Origin: Sphingomonas hankookensis
Lineage (GTDB): Bacteria; Pseudomonadota; Alphaproteobacteria; Sphingomonadales; Sphingomonadaceae
Reading direction: 5' to 3'
Length of the DNA stretch: 64,000 nucleotides
NCBI RefSeq assembly: GCF_001619955.1
Contig: NZ_LQQO01000063.1
Coordinates: forward strand, 62,001-126,000
The notes under the pieces are model-generated. The model was not told where the DNA came from. It saw only the letters and a list, made by a program, of their open reading frames with translations, and ran no database searches. This document shows positions 54,506 through 63,462 of the stretch, in pieces. The position numbers and the translations under genes were made by a program. The first letter of the stretch is position 1. Each line of letters begins with the position of its first letter.

Positions 54506-55897
54506 CTAATAATTCAACTGCAACTGCGTCCGGAACACATCGCCCTCGGCGCGTCCCATCCGCCGCTCGTCCGCCTCGGCGCGGTCCATTCGGGCATAAG
54601 CGATGGTCCATTCCAGCGCGGGCACCGGCTGGAACTCGATGCCCAGCTCGATCTCGTCGGTCTCCAGCCGCGGCGCGTTGACCGCCGCCTTCCATCCGCC
54701 GCGATAGGTCTGCCACCGGGCATAGGGCATGAACGGCCCGACCGGCGACGCCTTCACCCGCGCCATCGCCTGCACATAGCCGCCATGCAGCGGCTTGGTC
54801 GTGATCGCGCGCAGCGTCCGGTCATATTCCGGCCCCCGCCCCCAATTCCATTCCGCCTGGAACCCCAGCGGCGCCGGATACAGGATCGCGTGCAGCCCGA
54901 TGCGCTCGTCGGTGAAGGGTTCGGCACCGACCCCGCCGGTCCGCACCTCGGGCTGGACGCGGTTGGTATAGGCGCTGCCCCCGACCTCCAACACGCGCCC
55001 GCCGCCGATCTCGAACGGCCATGTCGCCAGCGCCACCGCCATCACCGCGTCGTTCGCTTCCTCGCGGTTGATCCCCTGCCCGTTATAGACGCCGACGCCG
55101 AACGCGCCGTAATTGCCGAACAGCTTCTGCCCGTCTTCGGTCAGTCGTTCCCAGATGTCGTCGACATGGGTCGGGGTGTAATAGGCGACGACCCCGATAT
55201 CGCGCTCGCTGGGCACCCCGCTATTGATCGCGTCGCTGCGGTCGAGCGGGATACGGTTCGACGACGACTGCATATTCTCCCACCCGAACGGCACCTTCGA
55301 CTGGCCGAAGCGCAGCCGGAACCGTTTGTCGGGATCGAGGAACGCATCGAAATAGGCGTCGCGCAGTTGCAGGAACCCCTCGCGCCGCTCGCCGACCGAC
55401 TGGCTGGTCACCGCCGTAGCGAAATCGGGCTGGAGGTAGAAGGACACCCGCTCACCCAGATCACCCTGCAGGATCAGCCGGATCCGTCGAAAGGTGAAGC
55501 CGGTGTCGTCGCCGATCCCGCTGTCATGCACCGACCGCAGCCGGGCGATGCCAGCGGGCGCGGTACGATCGCCCGAGATGATCTCGTTCAGCCGCAACTG
55601 GGTATAGCCGCGCAGCCTGATACGATCATACCACTTCTCGCGCTTGGCCGGCGGCGATGCGGCGGCGAGCTGGGTCGATGGCGGGGCGGGCTTCGGCGCG
55701 ACGGCGACTTGCGGCACGGGCGCCGCGGGCGCACTCGGCGTGGTCGCGGCAGCATTTGCGGCCTGCGCCGCCTTCATCTCGGCAATGACCGCTTTCAGCT
55801 CGTCGATCTGCCGCTGCAATTCCTGCACGGTTTGCCCGGCGGCCGGCGGTGCAACCAGAAACGACGTGGCGAGGATCGCCGGAAAGAGCTGCTTCAT
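54506..55897 (-). CDS. OprO/OprP-type porin
   Basis: A 463-residue outer-membrane porin. The signal peptide (about residues 1-21, ending PAAGQ) leads into a coiled-coil segment (VQELQRQIDELKAVIAEMKA) and a Pro/Ala linker, as in Porin_O_P proteins. The barrel region shows FTFRRIRLILQGDLGERVSFYLQPDF, FRLRFGQSKVPFGWENMQSS and PLDRSDAIN, and ends in an aromatic-rich strand (VFRTQLQLNY). The family includes phosphate- and polyphosphate-selective porins; selectivity here is unknown. The ATG at 55897 was chosen for the signal peptide. Confidence 0.88.
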   Translation of the reverse strand: MKQLFPAILATSFLVAPPAAGQTVQELQRQIDELKAVIAEMKAAQAANAAATTPSAPAAPVPQVAVAPKPAPPSTQLAAASPPAKREKWYDRIRLRGYTQLRLNEIISGDRTAPAGIARLRSVHDSGIGDDTGFTFRRIRLILQGDLGERVSFYLQPDFATAVTSQSVGERREGFLQLRDAYFDAFLDPDKRFRLRFGQSKVPFGWENMQSSSNRIPLDRSDAINSGVPSERDIGVVAYYTPTHVDDIWERLTEDGQKLFGNYGAFGVGVYNGQGINREEANDAVMAVALATWPFEIGGGRVLEVGGSAYTNRVQPEVRTGGVGAEPFTDERIGLHAILYPAPLGFQAEWNWGRGPEYDRTLRAITTKPLHGGYVQAMARVKASPVGPFMPYARWQTYRGGWKAAVNAPRLETDEIELGIEFQPVPALEWTIAYARMDRAEADERRMGRAEGDVFRTQLQLNY

Positions 55898-55961
55898 GGA
55901 CCCGCGCCATGCCGCTCGGGCACGGCGCGGGTCAAGAACTATGACGGTTCGGTGACGTCCG

Positions 55962-57374
55962 TCAGATGTGCAGCGCGCGACCGTACGCCGCCAGCACCGA
56001 CTCATGCATCGATTCGGAGATGGTCGGGTGCGCGAACACCGTTTCGGTCAGCTCCTGCTCGGTCGTCTCCAGCTGGCGGGCGACGACATAGCCCTGGATC
56101 ATCTCGGTCACTTCCGCGCCGACCATGTGCGCGCCCAGCAGCTCACCGGTCTTGGCGTCGAACACCGTCTTTACGAAGCCTTCGGCCTCGCCCAGCGCGA
56201 TCGCCTTGCCGTTGCCGATGAACGGGAACTTGCCGACCTTGACGCTGTAGCCCGCTTCCTTGGCCTTCGCCTCGGTGAAGCCGACGCTGGCGACCTGCGG
56301 ACGCGCATAGGTGCAGCCCGGAATGTTGTTCTTGTCCATCGCGTGCGGATGGACGTCCTTGTTGCCCAGCGCCTTGGCGATGGCCTCGGCGGCGATCACG
56401 CCCTCATGGCTCGCCTTGTGCGCCAGCCACGGCGCGCCGGTCACGTCGCCGATTGCCCAGATGCCCTCGACATTGGTCTTGCCATAGCCGTCGGTCTTGA
56501 TGTGGCCGCGCTCGGCTTCAATCTTCAGCGCTTCCATGCCGATATTCTCGGTATTGGGCACGATGCCGATCGCGACGATCGCATGGCTGAACTCGACCTG
56601 TTCGACCTTGCCGTCCGGCCCCTTGATCGCGGCCTTGACGCCCGCCGGAGTCGCTTCTAGCTTTTCCAGACCCGACTTGGTCTTGATCGTCATGCCCTGC
56701 TTGGTCAGCGCCTTGTGCATGAACTCGCTGACTTCGGCATCCTCGACCGGCATGATCCGGTCGAGCATCTCGACGATCGTCACGTCGGCGCCCATGTCGT
56801 TGTAGAAGCTGGCGAACTCGACGCCGATCGCGCCCGATCCGATGACCAGCAGCTTGGTCGGCATTTCCGGCGGCACCATCGCGTGGCGGTACGTCCAGAT
56901 CTTGGCGCCATCGGCCTTGGCGAACGGCAGGTCGCGGGCGCGGGCGCCCGTCGCGATGATGATGTGCCTGGCTTCCAGCTCGGTCGTCTTGTCGCCCTGC
57001 TTGACGCTCAGCTTGCCCTTGGCCGTGATCGTGCCGACGCCCTCGTGCACTGCGACCTTGTTCTTCTTCATCAGCCCCTTGACGCCCGCGTTCAGCTGGC
57101 CCGCCACCTTGCGGCTGCGATCGACGACCTTCGCAAGGTCGAACGACGGCTTCTCCGCCGACAGGCCGTACTGTGCGGCATGCATCATGTAGTGATAGAT
57201 TTCGGCCGAACGCAGCAGCGCCTTGGTCGGGATGCAGCCCCAGTTGAGGCAGATGCCGCCCAGCCGCTCGCGCTCGACGATCGCGACCTTTAGGCCCAGC
57301 TGGCTCGCCCGGATCGCCGCGACATAGCCGCCGGGGCCGGAACCGAGCACGATGAGGTCGTAAGATTCAGCCAT
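55962..57374 (-). CDS. lpdA: dihydrolipoyl dehydrogenase (E3)
   Basis: A 470-residue flavoprotein disulfide reductase, E3 of 2-oxoacid dehydrogenase complexes. FAD site IVLGSGPGGYVAA at residues 8-20; redox disulfide GGICLNWGCIPTKA with Cys42 and Cys47; NAD site VIGSGAIGVEFASFY; and the C-terminal catalytic HPTISE (His-x4-Glu). The ATG at 57374 has AAAGG upstream. It lies downstream of the pyruvate dehydrogenase E2, small membrane protein and thioesterase genes on the same strand. Confidence 0.96.
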   Translation of the reverse strand: MAESYDLIVLGSGPGGYVAAIRASQLGLKVAIVERERLGGICLNWGCIPTKALLRSAEIYHYMMHAAQYGLSAEKPSFDLAKVVDRSRKVAGQLNAGVKGLMKKNKVAVHEGVGTITAKGKLSVKQGDKTTELEARHIIIATGARARDLPFAKADGAKIWTYRHAMVPPEMPTKLLVIGSGAIGVEFASFYNDMGADVTIVEMLDRIMPVEDAEVSEFMHKALTKQGMTIKTKSGLEKLEATPAGVKAAIKGPDGKVEQVEFSHAIVAIGIVPNTENIGMEALKIEAERGHIKTDGYGKTNVEGIWAIGDVTGAPWLAHKASHEGVIAAEAIAKALGNKDVHPHAMDKNNIPGCTYARPQVASVGFTEAKAKEAGYSVKVGKFPFIGNGKAIALGEAEGFVKTVFDAKTGELLGAHMVGAEVTEMIQGYVVARQLETTEQELTETVFAHPTISESMHESVLAAYGRALHI

Positions 57375-57440
57375 CACTTTACCTTTTCGCTCGATGCTGC
57401 CCGGTCGAGCAGCCGTAATGATGTTGGGACGATCCCGGGA

Positions 57441-57833
57441 TTACGCCTCGATCGCCCGCGGCTTGCGATCCTCGTCGATCGCCACGAACACGAACTGCGC
57501 CTCGGTCACCCGGCACGTCGCCTCGCCGAAGCGGTCGCGGCGCCACGTTTCGACCTTGATCGTCATCGACGTCCGCCCGACCTTTATCAGGTCGGCATAG
57601 ACCGACAATTCGTCGCCGACCGCTACGGGCGCATGGAACTGCATCGCGTCGACGGCGATCGTCACCGCGCGCCCCTTGGCATGGCGCGCGGCGAGCAGGC
57701 CGGCGGCCATGTCCATCTGCGACATGATCCACCCGCCGAAAATGTCGCCATAGGGATTGGTGTCCGCCGGCATCGCCGTCACGCGCAGCGCGGGCTGATC
57801 GGTCGGGGGAACCGTGGAATTCTCAACGATCAT
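57441..57833 (-). CDS. acyl-CoA thioesterase, YciA-type hotdog fold
   Basis: A 130-residue hotdog-fold thioesterase. MPADTNPYGDIFGGWIMSQMDMAAGLLA matches the YciA/acyl-CoA hydrolase signature, with the conserved N-x-x-G-D-x-F-G-G-W. VAVDAMQFHAPVAVGD and the strand ending AQFVFVAID complete the domain. It hydrolyses acyl-CoA esters. Lies between the E2 and E3 genes of the pyruvate dehydrogenase complex, overlapping the small membrane gene upstream by 11 nt. A link to acetyl-CoA or acyl-CoA balance is inferred. Confidence 0.9.
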   Translation of the reverse strand: MIVENSTVPPTDQPALRVTAMPADTNPYGDIFGGWIMSQMDMAAGLLAARHAKGRAVTIAVDAMQFHAPVAVGDELSVYADLIKVGRTSMTIKVETWRRDRFGEATCRVTEAQFVFVAIDEDRKPRAIEA

Positions 57834-58041
57834 CCGACAAACCCTTTGCGCGTTCCTCGGCCATAGCGCGCCGCACCTGCCGGATGCCCAGCACGATGAC
57901 GATCGCCATCGCCACCCATGTCACCGTCCAGATGTCGCGCCGGCCCAGCGGATACGACCATGCCGATAGCGAACCGATCGCCCATGCCGCCGCCACCCCG
58001 GCGACGACATGCACGATTTCGGTCAGCAGCCGGGCTCGCAT
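57823..58041 (-). CDS. small two-TM membrane protein in the pdh operon
   Basis: A 72-residue protein with hydrophobic segments at about residues 8-26 and 38-53 and a charged tail (RQVRRAMAEERAKGLSDDR). It begins directly at the E2 stop and overlaps the thioesterase start by 11 nt, so translational coupling is likely. Not recognised; no enzyme motif. Confidence 0.6.
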   Translation of the reverse strand: MRARLLTEIVHVVAGVAAAWAIGSLSAWSYPLGRRDIWTVTWVAMAIVIVLGIRQVRRAMAEERAKGLSDDR

Positions 58042-59400
58042 TTACGCGATCAGGCCGAGCGGCGACTCCACCAGCGCCTTGAACAGCTTGAGCATCTCGG
58101 CACCGTCCGCCCCGTCGATCGCGCGGTGGTCGAAGCTGCCGGTCGCGGTCATCACGGTCGCGACACCCAGCGCGTCGTCGACGATGTACGGGCGCTTCTC
58201 ACCGGCACCGACCGCCAGGATCATGCCCTGCGGCGGATTGATAACCGCTTCGAACTGCTTGATGCCGAACATGCCCATATTGCTGAGCGACGCGGTGCCG
58301 CCCTGATATTCCTCGGGCTTCAGCTTGTTCTCCTTGGCGCGGCCGGCCAGGTCCTTCATCTCGGTGCTGATCTTCGCCACGCCCTTGTTGGCGGCATCGC
58401 GGATGATCGGGGTGATGAGGCCGGTCGGCGTCGACACCGCCACCGACACGTCGGCGCGGGCATACTGCACCATTTCGTTGCCGAGGAAGGTGACGTTGCA
58501 CTTCGGGCTGTTTTCCAGCGCGACGCCCAGCGCCTTGATGAGCAGGTCGTTGACCGACAGCTTCACGCCACGCGCGTCGAGCGACTTGTTCAGGTCGCCG
58601 CGCAGCTTGAGCAGCGCATCCAGACGGACATCGACCGTCAGATAGATGTGCGGCACCTGCTGCTTCGATTCGGTCAGGCGACGCGCGATCGTCTTGCGGA
58701 TGTTCGACAGCTTCTCGACCGTGTGCGGGATCGAATCGTCGAACCACACCGCCGCCGGCTTGGGCACTTCCGCTGCCGGAGCAGGGGCAGCCGCCGCGCT
58801 TGGTGCCGGAGCGGCCGCTTCGGCCTTCGGCGCGCTTGCGGCACTTGGCTTCGCGTTCTCGACATCGGCCTTGACGATCCGGCCGTTCGGGCCGCTGCCG
58901 GCGATACCCGACAGTTCCAGCCCCTTGTCGGCGGCGATGCGACGCGCCAGCGGGCTGGCCTTCACGCGGCCGCCATCGCCTTGGGCAGCGCCGGCACCGG
59001 CCGGGCGGCCGTGATCCGACGTACCGGCCGGGGCCGGCGCGGCTTCGCTGCCGGTCTTGTTCGGGTCGGTCGCATCGGGCTTGCCCTTGAACTGGTCGTC
59101 GGCAGGCTCGGGCGTTTCCGCCTTCTTCGGCGCGGCATCGATCGCCGACGCATCCTCGCCCTCTTCCAGCAGGATAGCGATGACCGCACCGACCTTCACA
59201 TTGTCGGTCCCTTCGGCGACCAGCACCTTGCCGATCGTGCCTTCATCGACGGCTTCGAATTCCATCGTCGCCTTGTCGGTTTCGATTTCCGCCATGATGT
59301 CGCCGGACTTGACGGTATCACCTTCCTTCACCAGCCATTTGGCCAGCGTCCCCTCTTCCATCGTGGGGGACAGGGCGGGCATCTTGATCTCGATCGGCAT
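58042..59400 (-). CDS. pdhC: pyruvate dehydrogenase complex dihydrolipoamide acetyltransferase (E2)
   Basis: A 452-residue E2. A single lipoyl domain ([18 protein letters not shown]; lipoyl-Lys43 in ETDKATMEF) is joined by an Ala/Pro/Glu-rich linker to the peripheral-subunit-binding domain ([20 protein letters not shown]...[11 protein letters not shown], about residues 150-185). The catalytic core ends with [13 protein letters not shown], carrying the H-x3-D-G active site. It transfers acetyl groups to CoA. Pyruvate dehydrogenase E1 subunits are not in the window. First gene of the E2-E3 operon. Confidence 0.94.
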   Translation of the reverse strand: MPIEIKMPALSPTMEEGTLAKWLVKEGDTVKSGDIMAEIETDKATMEFEAVDEGTIGKVLVAEGTDNVKVGAVIAILLEEGEDASAIDAAPKKAETPEPADDQFKGKPDATDPNKTGSEAAPAPAGTSDHGRPAGAGAAQGDGGRVKASPLARRIAADKGLELSGIAGSGPNGRIVKADVENAKPSAASAPKAEAAAPAPSAAAAPAPAAEVPKPAAVWFDDSIPHTVEKLSNIRKTIARRLTESKQQVPHIYLTVDVRLDALLKLRGDLNKSLDARGVKLSVNDLLIKALGVALENSPKCNVTFLGNEMVQYARADVSVAVSTPTGLITPIIRDAANKGVAKISTEMKDLAGRAKENKLKPEEYQGGTASLSNMGMFGIKQFEAVINPPQGMILAVGAGEKRPYIVDDALGVATVMTATGSFDHRAIDGADGAEMLKLFKALVESPLGLIA

Positions 59401-59527
59401 GGGGCAGAATGGTCCTCTCAGGCTCGTCGCGCCTCTTCGCCGCCGGAGCCGTCCCGGTCAAGCCCCGGCACGACCTTGCGTCGCCGCCACGAACCGGCGC
59501 ATGAACCGTAGCGTCAGGGGAAGATGC

Positions 59528-59983
59528 ATGCGGACATATCTGGTGGTGGTCGACGAAAGTCCCGAAAGCGCGGTCGCGTTGCGCTTCGCCGCGCGCCGTG
59601 CGGTCAAGACCAATGGCGGGGTCGAGGTGCTGGCGCTGGTCGAGCCGCAGGAATTCGCCCCCTGGGGCGGGGTACAGGCGACGATCGAGGAGGAAGCGAA
59701 GGAACGCGCCGAAGCGCTGGTCCAGGCGGCGGCGGGCACGCTGATCGCCGAATCCGGCCTGCAACCGCATCTGACGGTGAAGATCGGCGACGGCCCGCGA
59801 ATCGTGCGCGAGATGATCGCCGCCAATCCGCAGATCGCCGCACTGGTGCTGGGCGCCGCCGCGACCGGATCGCCCGGCCCGCTCGTTACCCATTTCGCCG
59901 GCACCGATGCCGGTGCGCTCCCCGTGCCGCTGATGGTCATTCCCGGCAGCCTCGACCGCGCCGGGATCGACCGGCTGAGCTGA
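59528..59983 (+). CDS. universal stress protein (UspA family)
   Basis: A 151-residue single Usp domain: YLVVVDESPESAVALRFAARRA at the start, VEVLALVEPQEF, and the C-terminal VLGAAATGSPGPLVTHFAG in place of the usual G-x2-G-x9-G(S/T) nucleotide loop. The loop is only partly conserved, so ATP binding is uncertain. The ATG at 59528 has AGGGGA upstream. Divergent from the E2 gene. Confidence 0.88.
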   Translation: MRTYLVVVDESPESAVALRFAARRAVKTNGGVEVLALVEPQEFAPWGGVQATIEEEAKERAEALVQAAAGTLIAESGLQPHLTVKIGDGPRIVREMIAANPQIAALVLGAAATGSPGPLVTHFAGTDAGALPVPLMVIPGSLDRAGIDRLS

Positions 59984-60170
59984 TTCGCCATCACGGTCAG
60001 CCATGGTTCAGGCCGCTGCGATAAAGCGACGTTGGGAAGTACCGGGCGGGGGAGAGCAGCGATTCGCGCTCGATCCCCCGCGGGCTGCTGCTGTTCGCCG
60101 GGTGTCCGGCACATCCTCTCTTATAATTCAGCGCAGCGCTGGTGGACGTCCGTTAGCGCGGCTCGGGCAC

Positions 60171-60198
60171 AAAAAAAAGGGCCGGCGAACCGACCCTT
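60171..60198 (-). terminator. strong Rho-independent terminator on the minus strand
   Basis: On the minus strand AAGGGTCGG-TTCG-CCGGCCCTT forms a 9-bp stem (one G/U pair) with a UUCG tetraloop, followed directly by eight T. No annotated minus-strand gene ends here, so it implies an unannotated transcript from higher coordinates. Confidence 0.8.
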
Positions 60199-60315
60199 GA
60201 AAAGTTTTAGGAGAGGATGCCTGAAAGGCACAGTCGTTGTGCACCGCAACCGTTCCGTTAGCAATTGCAAAAAACGAAACCAAACATTTAGTTTCTGCAT
60301 CAAACCCACCGGGTA
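60199..60315 (-). ncRNA. candidate small RNA ending at the 60171-60198 terminator
   Basis: A minus-strand transcript of roughly 100-140 nt would span an unusually AT-rich stretch and end in the strong terminator. Within it, GTGCCTTTCAGGCAT can fold into a small hairpin. A weak promoter-like TTTCGC-N18-TAAAAC lies around 60325-60355 on the same strand. The 5' end is not defined; no known RNA family was recognised. Confidence 0.35.
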
Positions 60316-60390
60316 ACTAGGTTTTAGCCGGATATGGGTATCACGCGAAACCGGTTGAGCAGGGTGTCGGAACGCGGCATCCTCCCGCCC

Positions 60391-61680
60391 ATGCGCTCGA
60401 TGTTGCTTCTGCCCGCCCTGTTCCTCGCCACCGCTGCCGGTGCGCGCGATACCCCCCGCCCCGACCGGCTACGTGCCGACGTCGCGACCCTGGTCGGGTT
60501 CGGCACGCGCCATACCGCGTCCGATCCCGACCATCCGACGCGCGGCATCGGCGCGGCGCGACGCTGGTTCGCCAACGAACTGACCCGAATCGGTGCCGGC
60601 TGCGGCAACTGCATCACTGTCGCCAACATCGCGCGCGGCTTCACCGGCCCGCGCGCGCCACAGGGCGTCAATGTCGTCGACGTTCTCGGCTTTCAGCAGG
60701 GGCGCGATCCCAAACGCGTCGTCATCGTGATGGGCCATATCGACAGCCGCGTCAGCGACGTGATGGATGCGACCAGCGACGCGCCCGGCGCCAATGACGA
60801 CGCGTCGGGCGTCGCGCTGGTGCTGGAAACCGCGCGCATCCTGTCGAAGGAAAAGTTCGACGCGACGATCGTCTATGCCGCGCTGTCGGGTGAGGAACAG
60901 GGATTGTGGGGCGCCCAGCTGCTCGCCGATACCGCGAAGGAGCGCGGCTGGACGGTGTCCGCCGTGCTCAACAACGATATCGTCGGCAACACGATCGGCC
61001 AGGACGGGCGCAAGGTCGCCGACCGCGTCCGCGTCTTTTCCGAAGGCATCCGCGCGTCTGAATCGATCGAGCAGCAGATCGCCCGCCGCGCCGCCGGCGG
61101 TGAGGATGACGGCCCGTCGCGCGCGCTGGCCAAGACGATCGATGCGGTCGCGACCACGATCCCCGGCGGCCTCGACGTGTTTCTCGATCGTCGCCCCGAT
61201 CGGTTCGGGCGCGGGGGCGACCACGAACCGTTCCTGAAGCTCGGCTATCCTGCGATCCGCTTCTCGGTCGGGGTCGAGAATTACGACGCCCAGCATCAGG
61301 ATCTGCGCCGCGACGGCAAGCGCGTCTATGGCGACACGATCGACCGGATGGATTTCCCCTATCTGGCCAAGGTGACGGCGATCAATGCCGCGACCATCGC
61401 CCGTCTCGCGGCCGCTCCGGCTGCCCCCGCCAGCGTGTCGATCGAAGGGGCGCTGGCGACGGATACGACGGTCCGCTGGGCGCCGGTGGCGACTGCAGCC
61501 GGCTATCGCATCCGCTGGCGGCGAAACGACGCGCAGGACTGGACCGACCGTCGCGACGTCACCGGCACGGAAGCGGTGCTGAACGGCGTCATCGTCGACG
61601 ACCATTTCGTCGCCGTCTCGGCCCTGTCGCCATCGGGCGCGGAGAGCATCCCGACCTTCGCCGGCCGCGCCCCGCATTAA
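60391..61680 (+). CDS. M28-family zinc metallopeptidase, exported
   Basis: A 429-residue protein. The ATG at 60391 begins a signal peptide (MLLLPALFLATAAGA); an in-frame ATG at 60334 would give a longer leader. The M28 domain shows zinc ligands in VMGHIDSRVSD, APGANDDASGVALVLE, LSGEEQGLWGA, NNDIVGN and GGDHEPFLKLG. The C-terminal 90 residues (ASVSIEGALATDTTVRWAPV...) look like a fibronectin-type III module. A secreted or periplasmic aminopeptidase is likely. Specificity unknown. Confidence 0.88.
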   Translation: MRSMLLLPALFLATAAGARDTPRPDRLRADVATLVGFGTRHTASDPDHPTRGIGAARRWFANELTRIGAGCGNCITVANIARGFTGPRAPQGVNVVDVLGFQQGRDPKRVVIVMGHIDSRVSDVMDATSDAPGANDDASGVALVLETARILSKEKFDATIVYAALSGEEQGLWGAQLLADTAKERGWTVSAVLNNDIVGNTIGQDGRKVADRVRVFSEGIRASESIEQQIARRAAGGEDDGPSRALAKTIDAVATTIPGGLDVFLDRRPDRFGRGGDHEPFLKLGYPAIRFSVGVENYDAQHQDLRRDGKRVYGDTIDRMDFPYLAKVTAINAATIARLAAAPAAPASVSIEGALATDTTVRWAPVATAAGYRIRWRRNDAQDWTDRRDVTGTEAVLNGVIVDDHFVAVSALSPSGAESIPTFAGRAPH

Positions 61681-61728
61681 CCCTCATCCGGCCCCATTCG
61701 GTTCGAAGCGTCTGTCGAGAACCTGGCC

Positions 61729-62799
61729 CTACCGCCGCAACGTCTTCGACCGGACCACCCGCCGGGGAGCACGACGCACCGTCTCGTAGGTGACGACTTC
61801 CTCGGTCGTGGTCGTCGTCACCGGCGCGTTCTGGACCGTAACCGTCGTCACGGTGCGCGGCGGATAATAATAACCGTTGGCGATGTAACCGCCCGGCCCC
61901 TCGGTGGTGGTTGTCGTGGTATAGCTGCGCGCGACCGGCGGTGCGCCGACATGTCGCTCGACATAGCCACCGCGCGAACGCGGGCCGATCGGCTGCACTT
62001 CCTCGCGCATCGGCCCGAACACGACCGGCGGCGGGGCATCGTCATAATAGCCGTCGTCCGGCGCGATCGGCACATCGTCCCCCGGCAGCGGATAGTCGGC
62101 GCCATAGCCAGGCTGAACCGGCGGCGGCGGCGGCGGCCCACGCCGATCCTCCGCCCGGTCGATCGCGGTCCCGGCCAGCGCGCCGACCCCGGCGCCCAGC
62201 ACCGTCCCGCCCAGCCGGTTGCCGCGGCCGGCGATGACATTGCCCGCCACCGCGCCGACCGCGCCGCCGATCACCGCACCGCCCACGCCGTTATCCCGCC
62301 GTGCAACCGGCGGCGGCGGCGGCAGATCGCCCTCGCCAACATAGCGGTCATAGGCGCGATCGTCGCGGACATAGCGCCCAGTATCGCGCGCATCCCAATC
62401 GATGCCGCTGCGATAATCGAACACCCGCCCGTCGCGATCGGCCAGCACCGCATCGTCATAATAGCGATACCAGCCATAGCCCGGCTGCGGGCGGCTCAGC
62501 CCATAGGTCGGCCAGTCCTGAATGAAGAAGCTAGGCGCCACCCAGTAGCGCGGCAGGATCCACCCACGCACCGGTGTGCGATACGCCGCCCAGCCGCCCG
62601 GCGCATAATGGCCGCCATACCAGCGCCCGCGCACATTGCCGCCCCAGCGCGGCCCGGGCAGGTTCACCCGCGGCTGTCCCGGATAGAGCGCCGGCCGCCC
62701 CGGCCGCGCTTCGGGTGCCTGGCCGAGGCGCGGCTGCGCCTGCGCAACCCCGGTCGAGGCAAGGATCGCCGCAAGGGCGGCAAGGGTCGGCGTTCGCAT
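61729..62799 (-). CDS. RcnB-like envelope protein with glycine-zipper region
   Basis: A 356-residue exported protein. The signal peptide ends near residue 22 (VAQAQ). An RcnB-like part contains WYGGHYAPGGWAAYRTPVRGWILPRYWVAP and GYGWYRYYDDAVLADRDGRVFDY. A glycine-zipper membrane segment follows (GGAVIGGAVGAVAGNVIAG, then LGGTVLGAGVGALAGTAID, about residues 170-210). The C-terminus is low-complexity, rich in Pro, Tyr and Thr (runs of TTTTTT), and ends basic. Envelope-associated; function unknown. The ATG at 62799 was chosen for the signal peptide. Confidence 0.82.
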   Translation of the reverse strand: MRTPTLAALAAILASTGVAQAQPRLGQAPEARPGRPALYPGQPRVNLPGPRWGGNVRGRWYGGHYAPGGWAAYRTPVRGWILPRYWVAPSFFIQDWPTYGLSRPQPGYGWYRYYDDAVLADRDGRVFDYRSGIDWDARDTGRYVRDDRAYDRYVGEGDLPPPPPVARRDNGVGGAVIGGAVGAVAGNVIAGRGNRLGGTVLGAGVGALAGTAIDRAEDRRGPPPPPPVQPGYGADYPLPGDDVPIAPDDGYYDDAPPPVVFGPMREEVQPIGPRSRGGYVERHVGAPPVARSYTTTTTTEGPGGYIANGYYYPPRTVTTVTVQNAPVTTTTTEEVVTYETVRRAPRRVVRSKTLRR

Positions 62800-62922
62800 C
62801 GTCCGGTCGGCTCCCTCATGCGCGGACGTACCGCGCGGATATGGTTGCCGAAAGCTTACCACGCGCGGCGGTTCCCGGCCAATCCGGCGCTTGCCGGACC
62901 GACCGTCCCGCACCGGGGCAGA

Positions 62923-63405
62923 TCAGCCGATCCGCGGCGCCAGCACGCGCACCAGCGCCTCGCATCCCGCCTGGTCGCCGGCATCGAACCGGCCGGGCAG
63001 CGGGCTGTCGAGATCGAGCACCCCGATCAGCCGCCCGCCGTCGACGATCGGCACGACCAGCTCGCTGCGGCTGTCGGCATCGCAGGCGATGTGCCCTGGA
63101 AAGGCATGGACATCGGCGACCAGCTGCGTCGTCCGCGTTGCCGCCGCCGTACCGCACACCCCGCGCCCCACCGCGATGCGGATGCACGCCGCCTTGCCCT
63201 GAAATGGCCCCAGCACCAGCTCGTCACCGACTAGGCGGTAGAAGCCTGCCCAGTTCAGATCGGGCAGATATTGCATCAGCAACGCCGAGGCATTGGCCAT
63301 GTTCGCGACGGCGTCGCGCTCGTCCGCCGTCAGCGCATCGAGCGCGGACAGAAGATCGCGGTACAGGTCGCCCTTGGCGCCGGTGGAGATATCGAACTGG
63401 TACAT
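62923..63405 (-). CDS. msrC: free methionine-(R)-sulfoxide reductase (GAF domain)
   Basis: A 160-residue GAF-domain reductase that repairs free methionine-R-sulfoxide. Cysteines at residues 74 (GKAACIRI), 84 (GRGVCGTAAA) and 108 (HIACDADSRSELVVPI) have the spacing of the catalytic and resolving cysteines of the fRMsr family. NWAGFYR and IGVLDLDSP are also conserved. The ATG at 63405 begins at the usual point of the family. Downstream of arfB on the same strand. Confidence 0.92.
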   Translation of the reverse strand: MYQFDISTGAKGDLYRDLLSALDALTADERDAVANMANASALLMQYLPDLNWAGFYRLVGDELVLGPFQGKAACIRIAVGRGVCGTAAATRTTQLVADVHAFPGHIACDADSRSELVVPIVDGGRLIGVLDLDSPLPGRFDAGDQAGCEALVRVLAPRIG

Positions 63406-63437
63406 GGGGGCTATGTAGCGCCGGCGTGGCCCCACAC

Positions 63438-63462
63438 AATCCTCCCCGGTACGGGGAGGATT
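63438..63462. repeat. 11-bp-stem hairpin after arfB
   Basis: AATCCTCCCCG-GTA-CGGGGAGGATT forms a perfect 11-bp stem with 3-nt loop just past the arfB stop and before msrC. It has no T-run, so it is a repeat or RNA-stabilising hairpin rather than a standard terminator. Confidence 0.6.

Larger units (their letters stand above)
59984..60390. other. 407-bp non-coding region with promoter-, terminator- and RNA-like signals
   Basis: No convincing protein gene. Contains a perfect TATAAT at 60122-60127 without a good -35, a strong minus-strand terminator at 60171-60198, and an AT-rich stretch (60199-60330) that contrasts with the GC-rich genome. AGGAG before a 14-codon reading frame lies at 60210-60263. 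See the ncRNA candidate. Confidence 0.6.

Noticed and set aside
60122..60127. Perfect TATAAT hexamer
   Set aside because: No acceptable -35 at 16-18 bp, so not listed as a promoter.
60211..60263. A 14-codon reading frame with AGGAG in front
   Set aside because: Too short to support on sequence alone and on the opposite strand from the strong terminator; kept only as part of the non-coding description.
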